64,000 bases of DNA from Streptomyces liliiviolaceus. GTDB taxonomy: Bacteria > Actinomycetota > Actinomycetes > Streptomycetales > Streptomycetaceae. Positions 32,760 to 42,522 of the stretch are shown here, piece by piece. Both the position numbers and the translations under genes were made by a program. The first letter of the stretch is position 1, and every line of letters starts with the position of its first letter. The stretch spans positions 7,502,001 through 7,566,000 of the forward strand of contig NZ_JAGPYQ010000001.1 in assembly GCF_018070025.1 (NCBI RefSeq). Direction: 5' to 3'. The notes beneath the pieces are model-generated. The model did not search any database, was not told the origin of the DNA, and saw only the letters and a program-made list of their open reading frames with translations.

Positions 32760-34054
32760 GCGAACCGCCCACCGCCACCGCGCTCGCGCCCCCGCCCGCC
32801 TCCCTGCGGCACCACCGTGCGTTCCGGCTCTTCTGGGCGGCCGACTCGGTCAGCCAGTTCGGCACGTACGTCGGCAACGCCCTGCTGCCGCTGCTGGCCG
32901 CCACCACCCTGGCGGCGACCCCGCTGGAGATGGGGCTGCTCAGCGCCGCGGAGACCATGGGCTATCTGCTGATCGGGCTGCCCGCGGGGGTGTGGGTGGC
33001 CCGGGCCCGGCAGCGGCGCCTGATGCGGCGCGCCAACACCGGCCGGGCGCTGCTGCTGTGCACGATCCCGGTGGCCTGGTGGAGCGGCCTGCTCACGGTC
33101 GCCCAGCTCATCGCCGTCGCCCTGCTGTGCGGCGTCCTCGCCGTCCTCTTCGACGTCGCCTACCAGTCGCATCTGCCGGCGCTGGTCGACCGCGACCGGC
33201 TCCTGGAAGGCAACGCCCGCCTCCAGTCCAGCCAGTCCCTGGCCCAGATCACCGGGCCCGGCATCGGCGGCTCCCTCGTCCAGCTGGCGGGGCCCGCCGC
33301 TCCCGTGCTGGCGACGGCCGCCGGCTATCTGACATCCAGTGTGCTGCTGCGCCGCGTACGCGAACCGGACCCGGCGAACCCTCCGGACGGCACGGGCCCG
33401 CCGCTGCTCGCCGAGATCGGCGCGGGGCTGCGTTTCATGGCCCGGCACCGCACCCTGCTCGCCATCACGGGCTGCACCGCGACCGCCAACTTCTTCGCCG
33501 GTGTGCTCGGTGCCGTACAGGTCCTCTTCCTGACCGGCGACCTCGGCCTCAGCGGATCCGCCGCCGGGGCCACCCTGGGCGTCCTCGGTCTGGGCGGGGT
33601 GCTCGGCGCGCTCTCGGCGCACCGCGTCGTCCGCCGGATCGGCCAGGCCCGCGCGGTCTGGCTGGTGCCGCTGACCACGTTCCCGGCCCTGCTGCTGGTG
33701 CCGCTCGCGGGCCGGGGCGCCCTGCTCGCCCTCGCCCCGGCGCTGGCCGGTCTGCTCGTCACCGGCTACGGCGTCGTCGTGTACAACGTCGCCCAGGTCA
33801 GCTACCGCCAGGTGGTCTGTCCCGAGGCGATGCTGGCCAGGGCGAACGCCACCGTCCGCTTCCTCGGCTTCGGCGCGGTGACGCTCGGGGCGCTGCTCGG
33901 AGGCGTGCTCGGCGAGTCCGTCGGGATCAGGGGCACGCTGTGGATCGCGGCCTGCGGCACGTCCCTGGCCGCCGCGTGGGTGGTGTGCTCGCCGCTGCGC
34001 GGCATGCGGGACTTCGCCCCCGCGCCGACGGAGGCGCCCACGACCGGAAGGTGA
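32756..34054 (+). CDS. MFS exporter
   Basis: A 432-residue major facilitator protein of the EntS-like group with about 12 hydrophobic segments. It starts HHRAFRLFWAADSVSQFG and contains typical loops such as VWVARARQRRLMRRANTGR. GTG start overlaps the aldolase stop, so it is the last gene of the NRPS operon. It probably exports the peptide product and gives self-protection; transport direction is inferred from position. The stretch between its stop and the following hairpin is GACCGCGACCGC-type repetitive sequence. Confidence 0.9.
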
Positions 34055-34127
34055 CGGCGACCGCGACCGCCGGGCCTGCCGCCGTGACCGCGACCGCGAC
34101 CGCCGACCAGGCCGCCATCGCGGTCGC

Positions 34128-34176
34128 CGCCCCGGCCGTCCGCCGAGCCGCGTGCGCTCGGCGGACGGCCGGGGCG
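34128..34176 (+). terminator. Perfect 21-bp hairpin closing the NRPS operon
   Basis: Arms at 34128-34148 and 34156-34176 are perfect complements over 21 bp with a 7-nt loop. No T-run follows. It lies 74 nt after the exporter stop and about 70 nt before the stop of the convergent DUF6299-like gene, so it could stop transcription from both sides. It marks the probable right edge of the cluster. Confidence 0.8.
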
Positions 34177-34245
34177 TGGCACCGCTGACATGACATCAGC
34201 GAACGTCGGGCGCCGTCGGACGGAATCAGATGCCGTCAGGCGGAA

Positions 34246-34890
<645 letters not shown>

Positions 34891-34994
34891 TCACGACTCT
34901 TCTCCCGCTGTTCCGATGAGTTCGCGACGGGCGCATGGTCTATCCATACGGACGACGAAAACGCCGCCCGACTCCTCGCAGGTGGAGGCCCATC

Positions 34995-35216
34995 ATGTGT
35001 TCTCGCCAGCCTTCGTGCCCGTCCGCCGACCGCACCGCCCGGACCGGTCACGACGACCGTTCCGACGCGCACATCGTCTCCGCGCACCCCGAGCAGGGCT
35101 GGTACCTGCTGTGCGACGGCGCGATCGTCTTCGACGACACGGGCGCGCTGCTGCCCGACGGGCGGGTCGTCGCCCCGCACCGGGTGCCGGTCGAGCAGCT
35201 GGCCATCGCCGCCTGA
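34995..35216 (+). CDS. Small conserved protein, DUF5999-like
   Basis: A 73-residue protein beginning MCSRQPSCPSAD, then HPEQGWYLLCDGAIVF, DDTGALLPDG and APHRVP. This pattern matches a small family common in Streptomyces (DUF5999 from memory), of unknown role. Start ATG follows GGTGGAGG at good spacing. Two Cys at the N-terminus and one later might bind a metal. The 278 nt upstream (34717-34994) hold no other gene and should contain its promoter. Confidence 0.82.
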   Translation: MCSRQPSCPSADRTARTGHDDRSDAHIVSAHPEQGWYLLCDGAIVFDDTGALLPDGRVVAPHRVPVEQLAIAA

Positions 35217-35505
35217 CCCTCTCGGCGTCCCAGCCCGCCCCTCCTCTCCCCTCTCCCCGCCACTCCTCGTTCCCCTGTCGCGACCTGTTGACGGCCGTCA
35301 CGAAGTCGATACGCTTCTGATGCGACACCGACAGGCCTCCGGACAGGTGGTGCCGCGCCACAGCGGCCGGCCCGGCACCGACGCACCACGCACTCCCGTC
35401 AGACCCGAGAACGTCAACCCGGTACGCGTGCAAGGCCGTTCCGTACGAACGGAAAGTGAGCCCCTGCCCCCGGATGGTGATCTCGCGTGACGGTGACGAT
35501 CTAGA

Positions 35506-36348
35506 GTGATCAACGTGTCCGAGCAGCACGCCCCCCGGTCCCTCATCGTCACCTTCTACGGCGCGTACGGCCGCTTCACCCCAGGTCCCGTACCCGTCGC
35601 CGAGCTGATCCGGCTTCTCGCCGCGGCCGGCGTGGACGCGCCCTCCGTACGGTCGTCGGTGTCCAGACTCAAACGCCGGGGACTGCTCCTGCCGGCCCGC
35701 ACGGAGACCGGCGCGGCCGGGTACCTCCTGTCGCCGGGCGCGCGGCAACTCCTCGACGACGGCGACCGCCGGGTCTACGCGGCCTCACCGCCCGAGGACG
35801 ACACCTGGGTCCTCGCCGTGTTCTCCGTGCCGGAGTCCGAACGGCAGAAACGTCACGTACTGCGCTCACGCCTGGCCGGTCTCGGCTTCGGGACGGCCGC
35901 CCCCGGCGTGTGGATCGCCCCGGCCCGCCTCTACGAGGAGACCCGTCACACGCTGGAACGGCTGCGGCTGGACGCGTACGTGGACCTGTTCCGCGGCGCA
36001 CACCTCGGGTACGCGCCGACGGCCGAGGCGGTCGCGCGCTGGTGGGACCTCGCCGGGATCGCCAAGCAGCACGAGGCGTTCCTCGACCGGCACGCGCGCG
36101 TGCTGCACGACTGGGAGGACAGGGCCGACACCCCCGCCGAGGAGGCGTACCGCGACTATCTGCTCGCCCTCGACTCCTGGCGCCACCTCCCGTACGCCGA
36201 CCCGGGGCTGCCCGCCTCGCTGCTGCCCCCGGAGTGGCCCGGTGCCCGCTCCGCCGCCGTCTTCCGGGCTCTGCACGAGCGGCTGCGGGACGCCGGGGCG
36301 GCCTTCGCGGGCGTGCCCGAGGGCCTCCCCGCCCCCCGGCCCATGTGA
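35506..36348 (+). CDS. PaaX-family transcriptional regulator
   Basis: About 280 residues from GTG (a second GTG three codons on is possible). The N-terminal winged helix has SLIVTFYGAYGR and VRSSVSRLKRRGLL; the middle and C-terminal parts with VWIAPARLY match PaaX-type repressors. PaaX controls phenylacetate breakdown through phenylacetyl-CoA, but no paa genes are here, so the ligand is unknown. The 289-nt gap before it (35217-35505) contains nothing else that I can support. It is followed after 83 nt by the sulfation operon. Confidence 0.87.
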   Translation: MINVSEQHAPRSLIVTFYGAYGRFTPGPVPVAELIRLLAAAGVDAPSVRSSVSRLKRRGLLLPARTETGAAGYLLSPGARQLLDDGDRRVYAASPPEDDTWVLAVFSVPESERQKRHVLRSRLAGLGFGTAAPGVWIAPARLYEETRHTLERLRLDAYVDLFRGAHLGYAPTAEAVARWWDLAGIAKQHEAFLDRHARVLHDWEDRADTPAEEAYRDYLLALDSWRHLPYADPGLPASLLPPEWPGARSAAVFRALHERLRDAGAAFAGVPEGLPAPRPM

Positions 36349-36431
36349 CGTGAGACACAACCCCCGTCGCTAAGGCAACGCTCAGGTGACTCAATCCCTC
36401 TTCTCATAATCCTTACTTAACGTCGGGACGC

Positions 36432-37349
36432 ATGAGTCTGATGGGCAATCTGAACCGGGCGCTCTCCGCCACCACCGGCCTTCAGGTGCGCCGGGCCACT
36501 CCCGCCGCACCGCAGCAGCCGACCAGGACCGGGGCGAAACCCGGCAAGCGGCCCACGCCGGTGTACCGATGTCCGGCCCCCGGGGATCTCGCCACGGACC
36601 GGCTGCTGCGGCGGCCGGTCTTCATCATGTCTCCCGTACGCTCCGGCTCGACGCTGCTGCGGATGCTCCTGAACGCGCACTCGCGGCTGCACTCCCCGCA
36701 CGAGCTGCACATCCGCCGCCTGGAGGTCGACTTCGGCAGCAGGCTCTCGCAGCGCGCCATGAGCGCCCTCGACCTGGAGCGCGGCGACCTGGAGCATCTG
36801 CTCTGGGACCGGGTCATGCACCGGGAACTGGTCAGGTCGGGCAAGGACGTCCTGGTCGAGAAGACGCCCAGCAACGCGTTCGTCCACCGGCGCATCCGGG
36901 ACTGCTGGCCCGACGCCCGCTTCGTCTTCCTGCTCCGCCACCCGGTGTCCATCGCCCGGTCCTGGCACGAGGGCGACCCCGACAAGCGGACCTTCGACGA
37001 GGCCGCGGCCGACGCCCTGCGCTACATGAAGGCCGTCGAGAACGCCCGGCAGGCCGCCAGCGGCCCCGCGGACGGTCAGCCCGCCGCCCACCACACCCTG
37101 CGTTACGAGGACCTGACCGCCGACGCCGAGCGCGAGATGCGCGACCTCTGCGCGTTCCTCGGCGTCGACTTCGAACCGTCGATGCTCGACTACGGCCGCC
37201 GCGACGACACCCAGGTGGTGAAGGGCCTCGGCGACTGGCGGGACAAGATCCGCACCGGCCAGGTGCAGAGCGGACGCGCGCTGCCCGCCGAGGACGAGAT
37301 CCCGGAGCTGCTGCGGCCCATGTGCGAGGCCTGGGGATACAGCTCGTGA
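36432..37349 (+). CDS. PAPS-dependent sulfotransferase
   Basis: A 305-residue sulfotransferase. The 5'-phosphosulfate loop is SPVRSGSTLLRML (residues 67-79) and the 3'-phosphate segment is FLLRHPVSIARSW (about 166-178). It transfers sulfate from PAPS to a hydroxyl or amine, probably on a carbohydrate or lipid. It is the first gene of an operon with its own PAPS supply (cysC, cysD, cysN), and is coupled to the next gene by GTGA. The 83-nt leader upstream is AT-rich (CTCATAATCCTTACTTAACG) and probably holds the promoter. The acceptor is unknown. Confidence 0.88.
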   Translation: MSLMGNLNRALSATTGLQVRRATPAAPQQPTRTGAKPGKRPTPVYRCPAPGDLATDRLLRRPVFIMSPVRSGSTLLRMLLNAHSRLHSPHELHIRRLEVDFGSRLSQRAMSALDLERGDLEHLLWDRVMHRELVRSGKDVLVEKTPSNAFVHRRIRDCWPDARFVFLLRHPVSIARSWHEGDPDKRTFDEAAADALRYMKAVENARQAASGPADGQPAAHHTLRYEDLTADAEREMRDLCAFLGVDFEPSMLDYGRRDDTQVVKGLGDWRDKIRTGQVQSGRALPAEDEIPELLRPMCEAWGYSS

Positions 37350-37756
37350 AGCCGCACGCCGAGATAGCGGAGGTGTGGCCGCGCGACGGGCGCGTACGGC
37401 TCGTCGGCCGCATCCACGGACGTCCCGCCGAGGGCGACTGGCGGCTGCTGCTCACCCGCCGCGGCCACTTCGACCGCCCGCTCGACTACCCCGCCACGGT
37501 GAAGGGCGACCGCTTCGAGGGCGAGCTGCCCATCGCGGACCTGGTGACGCCGGACCCCGCCGGGATCGAGGAGTGGGACATCCATCTCACCGACGGCGAG
37601 ACCCGGTTGAGGGCGGGACGACAACTGGACGACATCCACGGCAAGAAGAAGATCATGGTCTTTCCCGAACAGCGCGTACGAGGTCTGCGCGTGCGCCCGT
37701 ACTACACGGTGAAGGACAACCTCTCACTGGAGTGCCGTACGGGAGACGCCTCATGA
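37346..37756 (+). CDS. Conserved protein of the sulfation operon, unknown
   Basis: A 136-residue protein without signal peptide or membrane segments. It reads as a beta-rich domain (RVRLVGRIHGRP, WRLLLTRRGH, FEGELPIADLV, EWDIHLTDGETRLRAG) and ends with PYYTVKDNLSLEC. This pattern resembles accessory domains found beside glycosyl- and sulfotransferases for surface polymers, but I cannot name a family. It overlaps the genes on both sides by 4 nt, so it surely acts with them. Confidence 0.75.
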   Translation: MKPHAEIAEVWPRDGRVRLVGRIHGRPAEGDWRLLLTRRGHFDRPLDYPATVKGDRFEGELPIADLVTPDPAGIEEWDIHLTDGETRLRAGRQLDDIHGKKKIMVFPEQRVRGLRVRPYYTVKDNLSLECRTGDAS

Positions 37757-39018
37757 CGGACCATCAGCCGACCGCACCTCGGGGGGACACGACCGGACGG
37801 CCGAAGGTCCGCTATCTCCTGCTGCACGCCTACGGCCGCGGCGGCACCATCCGTACGGTGATGAACCAGGCCAACTCCCTGGTGCAGGCGGGCTGGGAGG
37901 TCGAGCTGGTGAGCGCGCTGCGCCGCCGGGACGACATCCAGTTCCCGCTCGACCCGCGCGTGCGCGTCAGCACGGTCGTCGACCTGCGCGAGAGCGCCCA
38001 CTCCCCCGGCCGGGGTGTGGGCGGACGCTGGCGGGACTGGCGGCGCGGGCGGCTGACCGAGCGGCCCGCGCGGCACATCCCGCCGGGCGAGTTCGGCTAC
38101 CGGTACTTCAACCGGTACGTGGAGCAGCGGCTGATCGCGTACCTCTCCTCGCTGCGCGACGGCATCCTCGTGACCACCCGGCCCGCGCTCAACTTCCTCG
38201 CCGCGGAGCACGCGACGGGCGGTGTGGTGCGGGTGGCGCAGGAACACATGAACCACGGCACGCACAAGCGCGATGTGCAGCTACGCATCCGGGAGACCTA
38301 CTCGCGCTTCGACGCGGTCGCCGTCCTGACGGAACGGGACCGCGAGGAGTACGAGCACCTGCTGCCCGGCACCCGGGTGGTGCGCATCCCCAACGCCGTG
38401 CACTCCCTCGACCAGGTTCCCTCGGACCAGCGGTCGAAGATCGCGGTGGCGGCCGGCCGGCTGTTCCCGCAGAAGGGCTTCGACCTGCTGATACCGGCGT
38501 GGGCGCGGCTCGTCGAGGCGTACCCCGACTGGCAGTTGAGGATCTACGGCAGCGGTGAGAAGAAGGCCGAGCTGCGGGCGCTCATCGAGGAGCACCACCT
38601 CTACAACCATGTGCTGCTGATGGGCCACACGGACCGGCTGGACGACGAACTCGCCAAGGCCGCCTTCTACGTGCTCAGTTCACGCTTCGAGGGACTGCCG
38701 ATGGTGATGATCGAGGCGATGAGCCACTCGCTGCCGGTGGTGGCCTTCGACTGTCCGACCGGACCCTCGGACGTCCTCACCCACGGCGTCGACGGTCTGC
38801 TGGTACCGCCCGAGGACCCCGACGCGCTCGCCGCGTCCATGGCCAAGCTGATGGGCGACCGGGCGCTGCGCGCCGACATGGGCGTCGCGGCCGTGCTGAC
38901 GGCGGCGTCGTACGGCCCGGACGCGGTGCACCCGCGCTGGGAGGCCCTCTTCAGCGAACTCGACCTTCCCGAACAACGGCACCGCAGCGCGGACGCCGCG
39001 AAAGGACACCACGCATGA
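37753..39018 (+). CDS. Glycosyltransferase family 4
   Basis: A 421-residue GT-B glycosyltransferase. The N-terminal part has LLLHAYGRGGTIRTVMNQANSL. The donor domain has VAAGRLFPQKGFDLLI and YVLSSRFEGLPMVMIEAM, the EX7E-type region of GT4 retaining enzymes. It probably builds the glycan that the sulfotransferase modifies. A stretch around residues 85-110 (SPGRGVGGRWRDWRRGR) is basic and may contact membrane lipids. It overlaps cysC by 4 nt. Confidence 0.88.
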   Translation: MTDHQPTAPRGDTTGRPKVRYLLLHAYGRGGTIRTVMNQANSLVQAGWEVELVSALRRRDDIQFPLDPRVRVSTVVDLRESAHSPGRGVGGRWRDWRRGRLTERPARHIPPGEFGYRYFNRYVEQRLIAYLSSLRDGILVTTRPALNFLAAEHATGGVVRVAQEHMNHGTHKRDVQLRIRETYSRFDAVAVLTERDREEYEHLLPGTRVVRIPNAVHSLDQVPSDQRSKIAVAAGRLFPQKGFDLLIPAWARLVEAYPDWQLRIYGSGEKKAELRALIEEHHLYNHVLLMGHTDRLDDELAKAAFYVLSSRFEGLPMVMIEAMSHSLPVVAFDCPTGPSDVLTHGVDGLLVPPEDPDALAASMAKLMGDRALRADMGVAAVLTAASYGPDAVHPRWEALFSELDLPEQRHRSADAAKGHHA

Positions 39019-39587
39019 CCACCACGGCAAGGGGCCGCCAGAAGCCCCCTACCGCTCAGGGAGCCACGGTCTGGCTCACCGGGCTGCCGAGCGCGGGCAA
39101 GACGACGATCGCCCGCTTCCTCGCCGGCCGGCTGCGCGCCGAGGGTCATCGCGTGGAGGTCCTCGACGGTGACGAGATCCGCCGCTTCCTCTCCGCGGGG
39201 CTCGGCTTCTCCCGCGAGGACCGCAACACCAACGTGCAGCGCATCGGCCTGGTCGCCGAGGTGCTGGCCCGCAACGGCGTCCTCGCCGTCGTCCCCGTCA
39301 TCGCCCCGTACGCCGACAGCCGCGAGGCGGTGCGCAAGCGCCACGAGGCGAGCGGGACGCCCTACATCGAGGTGCATGTCGCCACACCGGTCGAGGTGTG
39401 CAGCGAACGGGACGTGAAGGGCCTGTACGCGCGTCAGGCGGCCGGCCGCCTGACCGGGCTCACCGGCGTGGACGACCCGTACGAGCCCCCGCTCGACCCG
39501 GCGCTCGCACTGGACACGCGGTCGCAGACACCCGAGCAGTCGGCGGACGCGGTGCACGCGGTGCTGGCGGCGAGGGGGTTGGTGTGA
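39015..39587 (+). CDS. cysC: Adenylylsulfate (APS) kinase
   Basis: A 190-residue APS kinase with Walker A GLPSAGKTT (residues 23-31), DGDEIRRFLSAGLGFSREDRN and KGLYARQAAGRLTGLTGVDDPYE. It phosphorylates APS to PAPS, the sulfate donor. The first 18 residues are an extra basic leader. It lies between the glycosyltransferase and cysD with 4-nt overlaps on both sides, dedicated to the sulfotransferase of the same operon. Confidence 0.94.
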   Translation: MTTTARGRQKPPTAQGATVWLTGLPSAGKTTIARFLAGRLRAEGHRVEVLDGDEIRRFLSAGLGFSREDRNTNVQRIGLVAEVLARNGVLAVVPVIAPYADSREAVRKRHEASGTPYIEVHVATPVEVCSERDVKGLYARQAAGRLTGLTGVDDPYEPPLDPALALDTRSQTPEQSADAVHAVLAARGLV

Positions 39588-40519
39588 GTCCCTCGACGAC
39601 GGCTGCCTGGGCGCCCGTACGCCCCTACGCGCTCTCGCATCTGGACGCGCTGGAGTCCGAGGCGGTGCACATCTTCCGTGAGGTGGCGGGCGAGTTCGAG
39701 CGGCCGGTGGTGCTGTTCTCCGGCGGCAAGGACTCCATCGTCATGCTGCACCTGGCGCTGAAGGCGTTCGCGCCCGCCGCGGTGCCCTTCTCGCTCCTCC
39801 ATGTGGACACAGGACACAACTTTCCGGAAGTCCTTGAGTACCGGGACCGTGTGGTGGCCGCACATGGGCTGCGGCTCCATGTGGCCTCCGTACAGGAGTA
39901 CATCGACAGCGGTGTGTTGAGAGAACGCCCGGACGGGACCCGTAACCCGCTCCAGACCCTGCCGCTGACCGAGAAGATCCAGGCAGAACGCTTCGACGCC
40001 GTGTTCGGGGGCGGACGCCGGGACGAGGAGAAGGCCCGCGCCAAGGAACGCGTCTTCTCCCTGCGCGACGAGTTCTCCCAGTGGGACCCCCGCCGCCAGC
40101 GCCCCGAACTGTGGAACCTCTACAACGGCCGCCACGCCCCCGGCGAACACGTCCGCGTCTTCCCGCTGTCCAACTGGACCGAGCTCGACGTGTGGCAGTA
40201 CATCGCCCGCGAGGGCATCGAACTGCCCGAGATCTACTTCGCGCACGAACGGAACGTCTTCCAGCGCGCCGGCATGTGGCTCACCGCCGGCGACTGGGGC
40301 GGCCCCAAGGACGGCGAGACCGTCGAGACACGCCTCGTGCGCTACCGCACGGTCGGCGACATGTCCTGCACCGGCGCCGTCGACTCCGACGCCACCACGC
40401 TGGAAGCCGTGATCACCGAGATCGCCGCCTCCCGGCTCACCGAGCGGGGCGCCACCCGCGCCGACGACAAGATGTCCGAGGCCGCGATGGAAGACCGCAA
40501 GCGCGAAGGGTACTTCTAG
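39584..40519 (+). CDS. cysD: Sulfate adenylyltransferase subunit 2
   Basis: A 311-residue CysD with the PP-loop FSGGKDSIVMLHLALKAF (about residues 45-62) and GGGRRDEEKARAKER. With CysN it makes APS from ATP and sulfate. GTG start overlaps the cysC stop as GTGTGA; the C-terminal segment ATRADDKMSEAAMEDRKREGYF (split here only for description) is the usual end of the family. Two nt separate it from cysN. Confidence 0.95.
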   Translation: MSPSTTAAWAPVRPYALSHLDALESEAVHIFREVAGEFERPVVLFSGGKDSIVMLHLALKAFAPAAVPFSLLHVDTGHNFPEVLEYRDRVVAAHGLRLHVASVQEYIDSGVLRERPDGTRNPLQTLPLTEKIQAERFDAVFGGGRRDEEKARAKERVFSLRDEFSQWDPRRQRPELWNLYNGRHAPGEHVRVFPLSNWTELDVWQYIAREGIELPEIYFAHERNVFQRAGMWLTAGDWGGPKDGETVETRLVRYRTVGDMSCTGAVDSDATTLEAVITEIAASRLTERGATRADDKMSEAAMEDRKREGYF

Positions 40520-40521
40520 CC

Positions 40522-41757
40522 ATGACCAGCACCACCACGGTCGACACCCTGCGTTTCGCGACCGCGGGTTCCGTCGACGACGGCAAGTCCACCCTCGTGG
40601 GCCGCCTCCTCCACGACTCCAAGTCGGTCCTCACCGACCAGCTCGAAGCCGTCGAACACGCCTCCCGCAACCGCGGCCAGGACACCCCCGACCTCGCCCT
40701 GCTCACCGACGGCCTGCGCGCCGAACGCGAACAGGGCATCACCATCGACGTCGCCTACCGCTACTTCGCCACCGCCAAAAGACGGTTCATCCTCGCCGAC
40801 ACCCCCGGCCATGTGCAGTACACCCGCAACATGGTCACCGGAGCGTCCACCGCCGAACTGACGATCGTCCTCGTCGACGCGCGCAACGGCGTCGTCGAGC
40901 AGACCCGCCGCCACGCGGCCATCGCCGCCCTGCTGCGCGTCCCGCACATCGTGCTCGCCGTCAACAAGATGGACCTCGTCGGGTACGAGGCGAAGGAGTT
41001 CGACCGGATCGTCGAGGACTTCGCGGGCCACGCCGCCGAGCTGGACCTGCCGGGCTTCACCCCGATCCCCGTATCGGCGCTGGCAGGCGACAACGTGGTG
41101 GACCGTTCCGCGCACATGGACTGGTACGAGGGCCCCGCGCTGCTGGAGCACCTGGAATCCGTCCCGGTCGGCGCCGACCCGATGGGCGCGCCCGCCCGGT
41201 TCCCCGTCCAGTACGTGATCCGGCACGGCGAGGCCCGTCACTACGCGGGCCAGCTGGCCTCCGGCTCGCTGCGCGTCGGCGACCGCGTGACCGTCCACCC
41301 CTCCGGCGGGACGTCCACGATCGAGGGCATCGACGTACTCGGCGAGGAGACGCGGGAGGCGTACGCGCCGCAGTCACTGGCCCTGCGCCTCACCGACCAC
41401 CTCGACGTCTCCCGCGGCGACATGATCACCAGCGGGGCGGCGGCGCCCGCGCTCACCCGGGACGTCCGGGCCGCCGTCTGCCATCTGGCCGAGCGTCCGC
41501 TGCGGGTCGGCGACCGGGTGCTGGTCAGACACACGACCCGCACGGTGAAGGCCGTCGTGAAGAACCTGGCCGCGCAAGAGGGCGGGCTGCACGCGAACGA
41601 CCTGGGCCGGATCACCCTGCGCACCGCCGAGCCGCTCGCGCTCGACGACTACGCCGACAGCCGCCGTACCGGCGCGTTCATCCTGATCGACCCGGTGGAC
41701 GGGGCGACGCTGACGGCGGGCATGGTCGATCTGAGCGAGGCGACCGCCACGATCTGA
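40522..41757 (+). CDS. cysN: Sulfate adenylyltransferase subunit 1 (GTPase)
   Basis: A 411-residue EF-Tu-like GTPase. G1 GSVDDGKST (16-24), G3 DTPGHVQY, G4 NKMD. Hydrolysis of GTP drives APS formation by CysD. It is the non-fused form without an APS kinase domain, consistent with separate cysC. It is the last gene of the sulfation operon and is followed by a strong hairpin. Confidence 0.95.
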   Translation: MTSTTTVDTLRFATAGSVDDGKSTLVGRLLHDSKSVLTDQLEAVEHASRNRGQDTPDLALLTDGLRAEREQGITIDVAYRYFATAKRRFILADTPGHVQYTRNMVTGASTAELTIVLVDARNGVVEQTRRHAAIAALLRVPHIVLAVNKMDLVGYEAKEFDRIVEDFAGHAAELDLPGFTPIPVSALAGDNVVDRSAHMDWYEGPALLEHLESVPVGADPMGAPARFPVQYVIRHGEARHYAGQLASGSLRVGDRVTVHPSGGTSTIEGIDVLGEETREAYAPQSLALRLTDHLDVSRGDMITSGAAAPALTRDVRAAVCHLAERPLRVGDRVLVRHTTRTVKAVVKNLAAQEGGLHANDLGRITLRTAEPLALDDYADSRRTGAFILIDPVDGATLTAGMVDLSEATATI

Positions 41758-41784
41758 CCGCGGGACCACCGTACGAGGCGTACC

Positions 41785-41816
41785 AGGCCGGGCACCAGCG
41801 ACAAGGTGCCCGGCCT
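41785..41816 (+). terminator. Terminator after cysN
   Basis: Perfect 12-bp stem (AGGCCGGGCACC / GGTGCCCGGCCT) with an 8-nt loop, 27 nt after the cysN stop, followed by TCCGCT. It closes the sulfation operon. Confidence 0.85.
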
Positions 41817-42015
41817 TCCGCTGTCGTGACACGCCCGGTCACCGAGTCACGGCTCGTCGATAGCTCCGTAACGGCGGGAGCGGTCCCGGGAGGCGAACCG
41901 TTCCTCTGGGTAGACAGCCCGGAACCGGGCCGAACGTCCCGAAAAAAGCCCACCGAGCGCCTCTGTCGGGATGCGACGTACCATTCCTAAAGTTGAAAGC
42001 AGGACATCCTGCTCC

Positions 42016-42468
42016 ATGAACGGATCCGCCTTGCACGAGCCCCCCGCCCCAGCCTCCTGGCGCATCGCCCTGCCGCACACCGTCGCGGCGGTGCCGGTCG
42101 CCCGCGCACTGGTCCGTACCGCGCTGGCGGAGATCGAGCTGTCCGCCGACTGCGACACCGCGGAGCTGCTCACCGCGGAGCTGGTGGCCAACGCCGTGGA
42201 GCACACCAGGGGCGACGGGCCCATAGAGCTGGTCGTGGAGCTGCTGCCCACCGGATGCCAGGTCGAGGTGCACGACCGGGACCCGTCCCCGCCGGGCGAC
42301 CTCACGATCCCGGATCAGTCGTGCGAGCCCGATCCCTGGCAGGAGCACGGTCGCGGGCTGCTGCTGATCCGCACCCTCAGCTCGTCGTGCGGCCACCGCC
42401 CGACCGAGTCCGGCAAGGCGGTGTGGTTCCGGCTGCCGGTGGTCCCCCACCAGCGAAGGTCCGCCTGA
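42016..42468 (+). CDS. RsbW/SpoIIAB-type ATP-binding anti-sigma protein
   Basis: A 150-residue HATPase protein of the type abundant in streptomycetes. The N-box is ELLTAELVANAVEH, the G1 region is VEVHDRDPSPP and the G2 region is HGRGLLLIRTLS. Such proteins bind ATP and may phosphorylate or sequester anti-anti-sigma factors. I preferred the ATG at 42016 to the one at 41971. No sigma or STAS partner lies beside it, so the target is unknown. It converges on arcB. Confidence 0.85.
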   Translation: MNGSALHEPPAPASWRIALPHTVAAVPVARALVRTALAEIELSADCDTAELLTAELVANAVEHTRGDGPIELVVELLPTGCQVEVHDRDPSPPGDLTIPDQSCEPDPWQEHGRGLLLIRTLSSSCGHRPTESGKAVWFRLPVVPHQRRSA

Positions 42469-42522
42469 AAAAGCTCGCGCCACGACTCATGCCACAGCTC
42501 ACGCCACGACTCAGGAAACGGC

